A program made the translations under genes and the position numbers. Below the pieces are notes generated by a model that was not told the origin of the DNA, ran no database searches, and worked only from the letters and a program-made list of their open reading frames with translations. From NCBI GenBank assembly GCA_937958105.1, contig CALFXJ010000013.1, forward strand, positions 1-64,000: a stretch of 64,000 bases of DNA. Reading direction: 5' to 3'. Shown here piece by piece: positions 1 to 6,218 of this stretch (its first letter is position 1; every line of letters starts with the position of its first letter). Origin of the DNA: an uncultured Cellvibrio sp. GTDB taxonomy: Bacteria; Pseudomonadota; Gammaproteobacteria; Pseudomonadales; Cellvibrionaceae.

Positions 1-577
1 GCCGGGTCAATATGAAGATAGTGAGACAGGGCTGTATTACAATCGGTTCAGGTATTATGATTCCAGTGCGGGCCAGTACGTTAGCCAAGATCCAATAAGG
101 TTAGCAGGCGGTTTTGGTTTATATAATTACACTTTCGATCCGTTAGTTTGGACTGATCCAACAGGACTGGCTGCGGTGGAAGCACTGTTCGAACATAACG
201 GGCAGATTTTCAGCGATGTAAATCCTACCGAAAGGAGCCCCAGGATAAATTCACCTATACCGGCACCGCCAGGTCAGAAAGGTCTGAGCGCGATCAACAA
301 CAATATGCAGGGTGCACATGCGGAGATTGGAGCTATGGATCAATCTCGCAGAGCTGGAAACAGAGGTGGAAAAGGCGTCTTAATGGTCCAAGGGGAGCCG
401 ATATGTCGTTATTGTCAGTCTGATATCAAAAAAATGGCGCAGCTACTGGATTTGGACTCTTTGGAAATTCATCACATAGATAGCGGAGAAGTTGCCACCT
501 TCAGTCGTCAGGATCTTAAAAATGTTCCCGATGGCGGAATAACCTTTAAATCATCTATGCCAAACTCGTGCAGCTAA
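1..577 (+). CDS. Rhs-family polymorphic toxin, C-terminal part (5' truncated), with putative deaminase tip
   Basis: Only the 3' end of the gene is present; the frame is open from the first base. The first ~56 residues are the typical end of an Rhs repeat-associated core, with [26 protein letters not shown] and finally TDPTGL, the region where Rhs proteins switch to a variable toxin tip. The ~130-residue tip carries HAE (codons at 317-325), then about 26 residues later PICRYC (the two Cys codons at 404 and 413). An HxE plus CxxC pair is the zinc/catalytic signature of the cytidine-deaminase fold found in several polymorphic-toxin tips. A deaminase acting on nucleic acid in a competitor cell is therefore inferred; the exact family and substrate cannot be read from sequence. 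The next gene looks like its immunity protein. The delivery route (T6SS or other) is not visible. A GTG at 176 lies inside the frame and is not a start. Confidence 0.8.
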   Translation, partial: PGQYEDSETGLYYNRFRYYDSSAGQYVSQDPIRLAGGFGLYNYTFDPLVWTDPTGLAAVEALFEHNGQIFSDVNPTERSPRINSPIPAPPGQKGLSAINNNMQGAHAEIGAMDQSRRAGNRGGKGVLMVQGEPICRYCQSDIKKMAQLLDLDSLEIHHIDSGEVATFSRQDLKNVPDGGITFKSSMPNSCS

Positions 578-608
578 AACGTAATAGAATATTGGGAAGA
601 AAATAACT

Positions 609-995
609 ATGGCATTTATTACCAAAATTACGACGCAAAATCATGCTTTACGTACGGACACAATTGAAACGGCCACATGTGATGACATAAAAAATATCAT
701 CATGAATCGTTCCACCGCACCGACCTTATATGAAACATCCACTGTTGATGGAAATTTTTTAGTTTATTTAATGCTTGATAACGACAATGCGCACCTTAGT
801 CTTTGGAGGGGGGATACCTGTTACTACGCGAGTGAAGGTGATGCAGATGGTTTCGTTGATATCGGTTGGAATTCTTTTCCCGCTTGGAGTGTTGTCAAAA
901 ACAGCTCGAAAATACTAGAAGCAGTCGAAAGATTCATCAACGAAGATCAGCTTATCACTGAGTTAATTTGGAAAAGCGAAACACTTGAACTTTAA
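609..995 (+). CDS. Probable Imm1-type immunity protein for the upstream deaminase toxin
   Basis: This 128-residue acidic cytoplasmic protein has no signal peptide. It starts at ATG 609 behind a purine-rich GGGAAGAAAA stretch, 31 bases after the toxin stop. The C-terminal pattern (a Pro-containing turn, SVVKNSSKILEAVERF, then an IxW ending near residue 122) resembles Imm1 immunity proteins, which are commonly encoded directly after deaminase toxins. Position, size and strand fit an immunity role: binding and neutralising the cognate tip in the producing cell. The family call is by eye only. The gene shares the lower GC of the toxin tip, which suggests the two were acquired together. Confidence 0.6.
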   Translation: MAFITKITTQNHALRTDTIETATCDDIKNIIMNRSTAPTLYETSTVDGNFLVYLMLDNDNAHLSLWRGDTCYYASEGDADGFVDIGWNSFPAWSVVKNSSKILEAVERFINEDQLITELIWKSETLEL

Positions 996-1142
996 ATCGC
1001 AAACTTAGCTGGATAAAACCAGATGGCACAGTAGAGAACACGGAGTGAGGTGCGAGATTATCACCCGCATGAATGCGGAGAAGATAACATCCTTGACTAT
1101 GTACAACGGGCGCACTGCGCCCGTAAGAATTAACCGAGCGTC
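996..1142. other. Intergenic spacer with two inverted repeats between immunity gene and cheR
   Basis: The spacer between the convergent immunity gene and cheR holds two palindromes: CCGCAT-GA-ATGCGG (1065-1078) and ACGGGCGC-ACT-GCGCCCGT (1106-1124). The second is a stable 8-bp hairpin, but neither strand has a T-run after it, so it is at best an atypical or Rho-assisted terminator. No gene is seen here. Confidence 0.45.
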
Positions 1143-2081
1143 TTAAATCGCCCGATATAAAATCCCCGGCTCACACCGAACCATCTCAAACAGATCTGCT
1201 GCCCCCGCCAGTCCCTCTGAGGAGCCGAGGAACAGGATGCCGTTCGGCTTCAGCGCAGCGTGGATCTTTTGCAGGATCTGGCGTTTCAGCTCGGCGTTAA
1301 AATAGATCAACACATTGCGACAGAAGACGATGTCGAACTTGCCGAGCATTGCGTAGGAGTCCATCAGGTTCCAGGCTTTGAACTCTACCCGCTCACGCAC
1401 CAGGGGTTTAACCCGCCACACATTCTCTGAGGTTTTATCAAAGTACCGCTGGAGTCTTTCATCCGACAGGCCGCGCAATACTGACAAGCGGTCGTACTCC
1501 GCTTTGCGCGCCTGCTCAAGGATAGTGGCCGACACATCGGTAGCGACGATCTGCACCGGGCGCGGTAAGGTGCCCATGTTCTGACGGCGATATTCTTCTA
1601 CCATCATGCTGATGGAATAAGGTTCCTGACCGGAGGAACAGGCTGCCGACCAGATGCGGATGGGTCCGAACATGCGGTTATTGCCGCTCATCAGCTGCGG
1701 CAGCAGCTGCATGCGCAGGTGCTCGTAGGGGTAGATATCGCGAAACCAGAAGGTTTCGTTGGTGGTCATGGCGTCGATGACCTGATCGCGTAGTTTGCGA
1801 TTGGTATTTTGTTTTAACGCCCGAACCAGATCGCTGAAGGAATGGAGTTTGTGCTCTTCCAGCAGACGACGGATGCGGTTGGATACGAGATATTGCTTGT
1901 TATCACCCAAGGCTATGCCGCAAGCGTCCTGCAGGAACTGCCTGAAGAGATCAAACTCAGCCTGATCAAAATTATCGCGATGCACGGCGGTGGTTCCTGT
2001 GACGCTTGAGGGCAATAAAGTACCTGGCGATCCTGAGCCACTCCTGGCATCAGGTGATTTGTTCCCGAAATCATTTTTCAT
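1143..2081 (-). CDS. cheR: Chemotaxis protein methyltransferase CheR
   Basis: CheR transfers methyl groups from S-adenosylmethionine to glutamates of chemoreceptors and sets receptor sensitivity during adaptation. The 312-residue protein has the N-terminal helical domain (about 45-110), the TTNETFWFRD segment (106-115), the SAM-binding stretch IRIWSAACSSGQEPYS (141-156) and the FDIVFCRNVLIYF motif typical of the CheR catalytic domain. The first ~35 residues are Gly/Ser-rich and longer than usual, so a start at the GTG of residue 33 is possible; ATG 2081 is kept because no start has a clear Shine-Dalgarno. It lies just downstream of cheV on the same strand and is probably co-transcribed from the FliA-type promoter upstream of cheV, as in the Pseudomonas cheV-cheR arrangement. 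Confidence 0.95.
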   Translation of the reverse strand: MKNDFGNKSPDARSGSGSPGTLLPSSVTGTTAVHRDNFDQAEFDLFRQFLQDACGIALGDNKQYLVSNRIRRLLEEHKLHSFSDLVRALKQNTNRKLRDQVIDAMTTNETFWFRDIYPYEHLRMQLLPQLMSGNNRMFGPIRIWSAACSSGQEPYSISMMVEEYRRQNMGTLPRPVQIVATDVSATILEQARKAEYDRLSVLRGLSDERLQRYFDKTSENVWRVKPLVRERVEFKAWNLMDSYAMLGKFDIVFCRNVLIYFNAELKRQILQKIHAALKPNGILFLGSSEGLAGAADLFEMVRCEPGILYRAI

Positions 2082-2200
2082 ACACTATCAATCACACACC
2101 CGAAACCATCTGACGTTGATCCTGCGGTGAGACGGCTTCTTCCGGCAACATCTCGTTTTTTCAGTAAAGCCTGTTAATCAGGAACCCGGTTCCTGAGAAC

Positions 2201-3154
2201 TCAGGTATTTTTCTCCAGCAAATTTTCTCCGGTAGTGGCCATCAGGTAATCATTGACACGCCTCGCAAGTTCGTCGGGGTGGAACTTCGCCAGGAAATCG
2301 TCCGCACCGACTTTCTTCACCATGGCTTCGTTGAATACGCCGCTCAACGACGTATGCAAGATGACATGCAGGTCTTTCAGGTCAGGATGGGTACGCACCT
2401 CAGCGGTAAAGGTGTAGCCATCCATCTCGGGCATCTCAATATCACAAATGATCAACACCAGCTCTTTATAAGGGTCTTTGCCGGCGGCAAGCAGGTCCTT
2501 GAGGTAAGTGATAGCTTCCAGGCCATCTTTTTTGATCGTGGTCTTGATCCCCATGGATTCAATCACCCGCTGAATCTGTCTGCGCGCAATGGATGAGTCA
2601 TCCACGATCAATACATGTTTCTCTACAGCGCGGTCGGCGATGTCATGCTCCACGACGCCTTCACTGATCACCTCGCGGGGCGGAGAGACTTCGGCGAGGA
2701 TCTTCTCGACATCCACGATCTCAACCAGCTGACCGTCCACCTGGGTGACAGCGGTCAAATAATGATCTTTACCTGCCCCTTTGGGTGGCGGATGGATATC
2801 GCCCCAGTTCATATTGACGATACGCTCCACCGACCTCACCAGGAATCCCTGAGCGGAGCGATTGTATTCAGTAATTATCACAAAGCAATCGGCAATATCC
2901 GGCAAGGCGCGGCGGCCGATGGCCAGATTCATGTCCATGATCGGCAAGGTACCGCCGCGGATGTGGGCAACGCCGCGCACTACGGCGCTCCGGCCGGGTA
3001 TGGCGTTAAGCGGGGGGCACTGTAGAACCTCCTTCACTTTAAAGACGTTGATCCCGTACATCTGTTGGCCACCCAACCGAAACAACAGGAGTTCCAGGCG
3101 ATTCTGCCCAACCAACTGGGTACGTTGGTTGACGCTATCCATTACTCCGGCCAT
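2201..3154 (-). CDS. cheV: Chemotaxis coupling protein CheV (CheW-receiver hybrid)
   Basis: CheV links chemoreceptors to the CheA kinase and is itself phosphorylated. The 317-residue protein has an N-terminal CheW-like domain (about 18-155) and a C-terminal receiver domain (about 180-305). The receiver has the acidic pair D185/D186, phospho-acceptor D238 in CDIEMPEMDGY, Thr268 and Lys290, so phosphorylation should be intact. The start MAGVMDSVNQRTQ matches the usual CheV beginning, and AGAGGT lies just upstream of ATG 3154. A sigma-28-type promoter (3258-3284, minus strand) lies about 105 bases upstream. cheR follows 119 bases downstream, so the two probably form a late flagellar/chemotaxis operon. 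Confidence 0.95.
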   Translation of the reverse strand: MAGVMDSVNQRTQLVGQNRLELLLFRLGGQQMYGINVFKVKEVLQCPPLNAIPGRSAVVRGVAHIRGGTLPIMDMNLAIGRRALPDIADCFVIITEYNRSAQGFLVRSVERIVNMNWGDIHPPPKGAGKDHYLTAVTQVDGQLVEIVDVEKILAEVSPPREVISEGVVEHDIADRAVEKHVLIVDDSSIARRQIQRVIESMGIKTTIKKDGLEAITYLKDLLAAGKDPYKELVLIICDIEMPEMDGYTFTAEVRTHPDLKDLHVILHTSLSGVFNEAMVKKVGADDFLAKFHPDELARRVNDYLMATTGENLLEKNT

Positions 3155-3221
3155 GTAATACCTCTTTAATTATCAAGCTCAGCCAAGAGCCGGGTTAAAC
3201 GAAACACAGGTGATATACCAG

Positions 3222-3237
3222 CGGCACAGTCTTTGCT
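3222..3237 (+). promoter_or_regulatory. Sigma-54 (RpoN) promoter for flgA
   Basis: CGGCAC-AGTCT-TTGCT carries the invariant -24 GG (3223-3224) and -12 GC (3235-3236) with the required 10-base separation. It points at flgA, about 120 bases downstream. In Pseudomonas, flgA is a FleQ/RpoN-dependent class II flagellar gene, which fits. Its predicted start point lies next to the opposing FliA promoter of cheV. Confidence 0.6.
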
Positions 3238-3257
3238 TTATTCCAGCAATAAACGCT

Positions 3258-3284
3258 ATAGCGGCTAAAACCCGTCACTCTTTA
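3258..3284 (-). promoter_or_regulatory. FliA (sigma-28) promoter for cheV-cheR
   Basis: On the minus strand the sequence reads TAAAGAGT, 11 bases, GCCGCTAT. Each half matches the FliA consensus (TAAAGTTT-N11-GCCGATAA) at 6 of 8 positions with exact spacing. It points at cheV, leaving a leader of roughly 95 bases. Late-class control of cheV is also known in pseudomonads. Confidence 0.6.
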
Positions 3285-3291
3285 GTGGATG

Positions 3292-3308
3292 ATTGCCGTA
3301 GCGGCAAT
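3292..3308. repeat. Short perfect inverted repeat upstream of flgA
   Basis: ATTGCCG-TAG-CGGCAAT is a perfect 7-bp palindrome in the flgA leader. No T-run follows on either strand, so it is not an ordinary terminator. It could be an operator or a leader hairpin; nothing further can be concluded. Confidence 0.4.
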
Positions 3309-3358
3309 AAAAATGTTGGCCTTCGCGCCGCCATCCACCTATGAGGATAGGACAAATT

Positions 3359-4093
3359 ATGGGAATTCGTAGTTTTTATGCGGCTCTGCGATGGCTGAAA
3401 TGCCTGTTGGCAATGACGGGTGTGGTTTTTTTGACACTCCCGGTCCAGGCCAGTCAGAACTGGCAGGATCTCGACGATCTGCAGCAGCAGGTTGAGGTTT
3501 TTCTGAAAGACCGTTACCAGCTTCCAGCGGTCGAGCGGGTGGAAGTCAAGGTGGGCAATCTCGATCCGCGGCTGATGCTGCCGGCGTGCCCGCAGCCGCT
3601 GACCCTGTCGCTCAATGACCCAACCAATAGCGGAGGTCAGCTGACGGTACAGACGCGCTGCGAAGCCACCCAGCGCTGGTCCATCTACGTACCAGCCCAG
3701 GTTGCCCTCTTCCGTCCCTTGGCAGTTGCGGGACGCCAGCTGGAACGGGGCGACGTGATCAGTGAAAGTGACATCACCATTGAGGTGGTCAATGTCAGCC
3801 AGCTGCGCCAGGGTTATGTGATAGAGCCGGACAACATTATCGGACGTGAACTGCAGCGCCCGCTGAACAAGGGTGAAGCCTTTCGCAGCGCCATCCTTGA
3901 GGCACCCATGGTGATCAAGCGAGGCGACGCCGTACACATTGAGATGCAGGCCGGCGCTATAGCGGTGAATTCCACCGGAGTCGCCATGGCCAATGGCCGC
4001 GTCGGTCAGCGTATCCGGGTGCGCAACAGCCAGTCGGATCGCATCGTAAGCGCCGAAGTGGTCGAGGCGGGCAAGGTCCGGACATCCATTTAG
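3359..4093 (+). CDS. flgA: Flagellar P-ring assembly chaperone FlgA
   Basis: FlgA is a periplasmic chaperone needed to assemble the flagellar P ring around the rod. The protein starts with a basic n-region and a hydrophobic core (MTGVVFLTLPVQA) followed by an Ala-x-Ala-like signal peptidase site near VQASQ. The C-terminal half contains the SAF-type region (the stretch beginning RPLAVAGRQLERGDVI) and the terminal repeat-like GAIAVNSTGVAMANG typical of FlgA. ATG 3359 is preferred over ATG 3341 because AGGA (3349-3352) is correctly spaced only for the later codon, giving 244 residues. A sigma-54-type promoter lies upstream, and flgM and flgN follow on the same strand. Confidence 0.93.
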   Translation: MGIRSFYAALRWLKCLLAMTGVVFLTLPVQASQNWQDLDDLQQQVEVFLKDRYQLPAVERVEVKVGNLDPRLMLPACPQPLTLSLNDPTNSGGQLTVQTRCEATQRWSIYVPAQVALFRPLAVAGRQLERGDVISESDITIEVVNVSQLRQGYVIEPDNIIGRELQRPLNKGEAFRSAILEAPMVIKRGDAVHIEMQAGAIAVNSTGVAMANGRVGQRIRVRNSQSDRIVSAEVVEAGKVRTSI

Positions 4094-4145
4094 TCCGGCA
4101 CCTGCCTGAAACGTGAACAACATCAAATTTATGCAGGAATTTTAT

Positions 4146-4172
4146 TAAAGTTCCTGCTGAAGAGGCCGATAG
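4146..4172 (+). promoter_or_regulatory. FliA (sigma-28) promoter for flgM-flgN
   Basis: TAAAGTTC-N11-GCCGATAG matches the FliA consensus at 7 of 8 positions in both elements with exact 11-base spacing. It precedes flgM by about 115 bases. FliA-driven flgM is the standard feedback loop in which FlgM holds FliA inactive until the hook-basal body exports it. Confidence 0.85.
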
Positions 4173-4287
4173 CTGACTCAGGAGCCCTGTGTATTTGGCG
4201 AGGACGTCGAAACTCAGGCACACTCTGCGCGGATTTATCCGCCTTTGCGTAATCAGCTACAGCCATTAACTCAGTTGGGGAAACACC

Positions 4288-4602
4288 ATGGTTATCGACA
4301 CAAACAACAACCTGACTTCCGGCAGTGCAGCCAGCACCCGTCGCAGCACAACGCCTGTGGCACCGGCTGCTGGCAAAACAGCAGCAGCGGCACCGGTAGA
4401 GGCAGCGCCGAATAAAGAGAGCGTTGTACTCAGCCAGGAAGCACAGCGACTCAATCGTTTGCAGGCCAATATCAGCCAGGCACCCGACGTGGATGCTGAG
4501 CGTGTTGCTGCATTAAAGCTGGCGATCGCCAGTGGCCGGTTTGAGGTGAATGCTGAACGCATTGCCGAAAACCTGCTGAAGCAAGACGACCTGTTAGGTT
4601 AA
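4288..4602 (+). CDS. flgM: Anti-sigma-28 factor FlgM
   Basis: FlgM binds FliA and blocks late flagellar gene expression until it is secreted through the completed hook-basal body. The 104-residue protein fits the family. The N-terminal half is disordered and rich in Ala, Thr and Pro, and the C-terminal half has the amphipathic sigma-binding helices (VDAERVAALKLAIASGRFEV, then AERIAENLL). ATG 4288 is preceded by GGGGAAACACC. Its own FliA promoter is at 4146-4172, and flgN follows. Confidence 0.93.
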   Translation: MVIDTNNNLTSGSAASTRRSTTPVAPAAGKTAAAAPVEAAPNKESVVLSQEAQRLNRLQANISQAPDVDAERVAALKLAIASGRFEVNAERIAENLLKQDDLLG

Positions 4603-4761
4603 TCACCGTTGCTGCCGCCCCCAACCGGCGGCAATGGTCAATGGCGCACCCACACTCCCCTGGCAGGACATGATGTCGCCCAGCGAGTACAGGTGCAGTA
4701 GCAACCCCGGCGAGCTGACCCGTTCAGTCTTGTGCGGTGTTTATAAGACGCAGAGGTGACT

Positions 4762-5241
4762 ATGTCCACGCTCCATCCGCACAGCCTGCACAACATGATT
4801 GCGCAAGACAGCGCTGCAATCAGTGAATTGAAATCCTTGTTGTTGCGCGAGCGCGAACTGCTCGAACAGCGCGAGCACAACGACCTTCCTGCCATCATCG
4901 AACGCAAAGACCAGCTGCTTGAAACGCTGGGGCTGAATGCACGACAGCGCGCCAGCTTATTAACCGCTGCCGGCTTCAAAGCCTCTCCGGATCAATGGGA
5001 GATTTTCCTTGGCCAGAACCCCGCTACCCGCGAGCTGCTCGATAGCTGGCGGACGTTGATGGCTGAATTTGCCCAGTGCAAATCCCTGAATGAAGTCAAT
5101 GGCAAGATGATCGGCCGCTCAAAGCAGACGCTGAGCCATCTGCTCAATCTACTGCGCGGTCAGGTTGCTGCACCCCAGCTCTACACCAGCGCCGGCGCCA
5201 CCACCAGCTCCGGCAGCTCCCACTGCATTGCAGAAGCCTGA
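4762..5241 (+). CDS. flgN: Flagellar export chaperone FlgN
   Basis: FlgN is the cytoplasmic chaperone for the hook-filament junction proteins FlgK and FlgL. The 159-residue protein is mostly helical and Glu/Leu/Arg-rich (SELKSLLLRERELLEQRE), as in the family. It has the usual position after flgM and a low-complexity Ala/Gly/Ser tail. ATG 4762 is used because AGAGGTG (4752-4758) serves as ribosome binding site; the GTG at 4756 lies inside that site. It is probably co-transcribed with flgM, and a strong hairpin follows the stop codon. Confidence 0.9.
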   Translation: MSTLHPHSLHNMIAQDSAAISELKSLLLRERELLEQREHNDLPAIIERKDQLLETLGLNARQRASLLTAAGFKASPDQWEIFLGQNPATRELLDSWRTLMAEFAQCKSLNEVNGKMIGRSKQTLSHLLNLLRGQVAAPQLYTSAGATTSSGSSHCIAEA

Positions 5242-5248
5242 TACCCTC

Positions 5249-5277
5249 AGGATCTGCCGTATTCTGCGGCAGATCCT
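5249..5277 (+). terminator. Hairpin after flgN
   Basis: AGGATCTGCCG, a 7-base loop, CGGCAGATCCT: a perfect 11-bp stem 8 bases after the flgN stop. The following bases are only pyrimidine-rich (GTTGACCTCTCC), so termination may be weak or Rho-assisted. Confidence 0.6.
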
Positions 5278-5310
5278 GTTGACCTCTCCTTCCTCGTCAT
5301 GTCCTTTTTC

Positions 5311-5339
5311 TTGGATTATCCGGTAAAACTTTTTACAAT
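5311..5339 (+). promoter_or_regulatory. Sigma-70 promoter of tRNA-Arg
   Basis: TTGGAT (5311-5316), 17 bases, TACAAT (5334-5339), followed by a GC-rich discriminator GGCGCCGC, as expected for growth-rate-regulated stable-RNA promoters. The mature tRNA begins 29 bases after the -10 element. Confidence 0.6.
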
Positions 5340-5367
5340 GGCGCCGCTTCGCAACACTCAACGCCAT

Positions 5368-5444
5368 GCTCCGGTAGCTCAGCTGGATAGAGCAGCCGCC
5401 TCCTAAGCGGCAGGTCGGACGTTCAAATCGTCTCCGGGGCACCA
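5368..5444 (+). tRNA. tRNA-Arg (anticodon CCU)
   Basis: A full 77-nt cloverleaf can be drawn. The acceptor GCTCCGG pairs with CCGGGGC (5434-5440), the D-arm is GCTC...GAGC, and the anticodon stem GCCGC/GCGGC encloses loop CTCCTAA with anticodon CCT (5402-5404). The T-arm loop is TTCAAAT and CCA is encoded (5442-5444). It reads AGG codons. No attachment-site duplication is seen beside it. Confidence 0.96.
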
Positions 5445-5507
5445 CTTTCTCATCACCTGAACGGCGGCTTCTTCTCCCGCGACACTAACTGCTCTGGATA
5501 GCGCTCC

Positions 5508-6218
5508 GTGAATCTGATCCTGTTATCTGCTGATGATTTTGTCTCGTCGAACCGGGCGAGACTGCATGATGCGCGACGGGTACAGCATATCCTGCAGATT
5601 CATAAAGCCCGCGTGGGCGATCAGCTTAAGGTAGGGATGCTGAATGGGCTGATGGGCACAGCCGAGGTCACCGCTGTCGGCAATCAGGAGGTTGAGCTGG
5701 AAACTTTCCTACAGCAACAGCCCCCTTCACCCTTACCGCTGAGACTCATCCTGGCCCTGCCCCGTCCGAAGATGCTCAAACGCATCCTGCAGAACTGCGC
5801 CACACTGGGCGTGAAGGAAATCATCCTGATCAACAGTTATCGCGTGGAAAAAAGTTACTGGCAGACACCGATACTGGATGCAGAAAGCATCAGAGAACAT
5901 CTGATCCTGGGACTGGAGCAAGGCGGTGACACCATGATGCCCGAGCTGCGGCAGGTAAAGCGTTTCAAACCTTTTGTAGAAGATGAACTGCCGTCGTTAA
6001 TACAGGGGTCCCGCGCGCTGGTGGCGCACCCTTATACCCAGCTCGCCTGCCCGCGCCAGGTGGATGGCGCAGTTACACTGGCGATTGGTCCGGAAGGTGG
6101 ATTTATTCCTTATGAGGTTGATCTGCTTTCGCGCTGTGGTTTTGAGGCGGTACATCTGGGCGAGCGCATCCTGCGCGTTGATACGGCGATTCCCTTCATC
6201 ATCAGCCGGTTGTTTTAG
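5508..6218 (+). CDS. rsmE: 16S rRNA m3U1498 methyltransferase RsmE
   Basis: RsmE is a SPOUT-class enzyme that methylates N3 of U1498 in 16S rRNA of the small subunit. The 236-residue protein has the N-terminal PUA-like substrate domain (RLHDARRVQHILQIHKARVGD) and the C-terminal knotted SAM-binding domain with IGPEGGF and LGERILRVDTA. Translation starts at GTG 5508. The stop overlaps by 17 bases the tail of the GGDEF/EAL gene on the opposite strand, so no terminator can lie between them. Confidence 0.95.
   Translation: MNLILLSADDFVSSNRARLHDARRVQHILQIHKARVGDQLKVGMLNGLMGTAEVTAVGNQEVELETFLQQQPPSPLPLRLILALPRPKMLKRILQNCATLGVKEIILINSYRVEKSYWQTPILDAESIREHLILGLEQGGDTMMPELRQVKRFKPFVEDELPSLIQGSRALVAHPYTQLACPRQVDGAVTLAIGPEGGFIPYEVDLLSRCGFEAVHLGERILRVDTAIPFIISRLF

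Noticed and set aside
3292..3308. Palindrome ATTGCCG-TAG-CGGCAAT considered as a terminator between cheV and flgA
   Set aside because: The T/A run is on the wrong side for termination on either strand; kept only as an inverted repeat.
3275..4126. A leftward open frame covering flgA
   Set aside because: It mirrors flgA codon structure; FlgA has clear family motifs and upstream signals on the plus strand.
5368..5444. tRNA-Arg as an integration site for a mobile element
   Set aside because: No repeated tRNA 3' end, integrase or foreign block lies next to it; housekeeping genes flank both sides.
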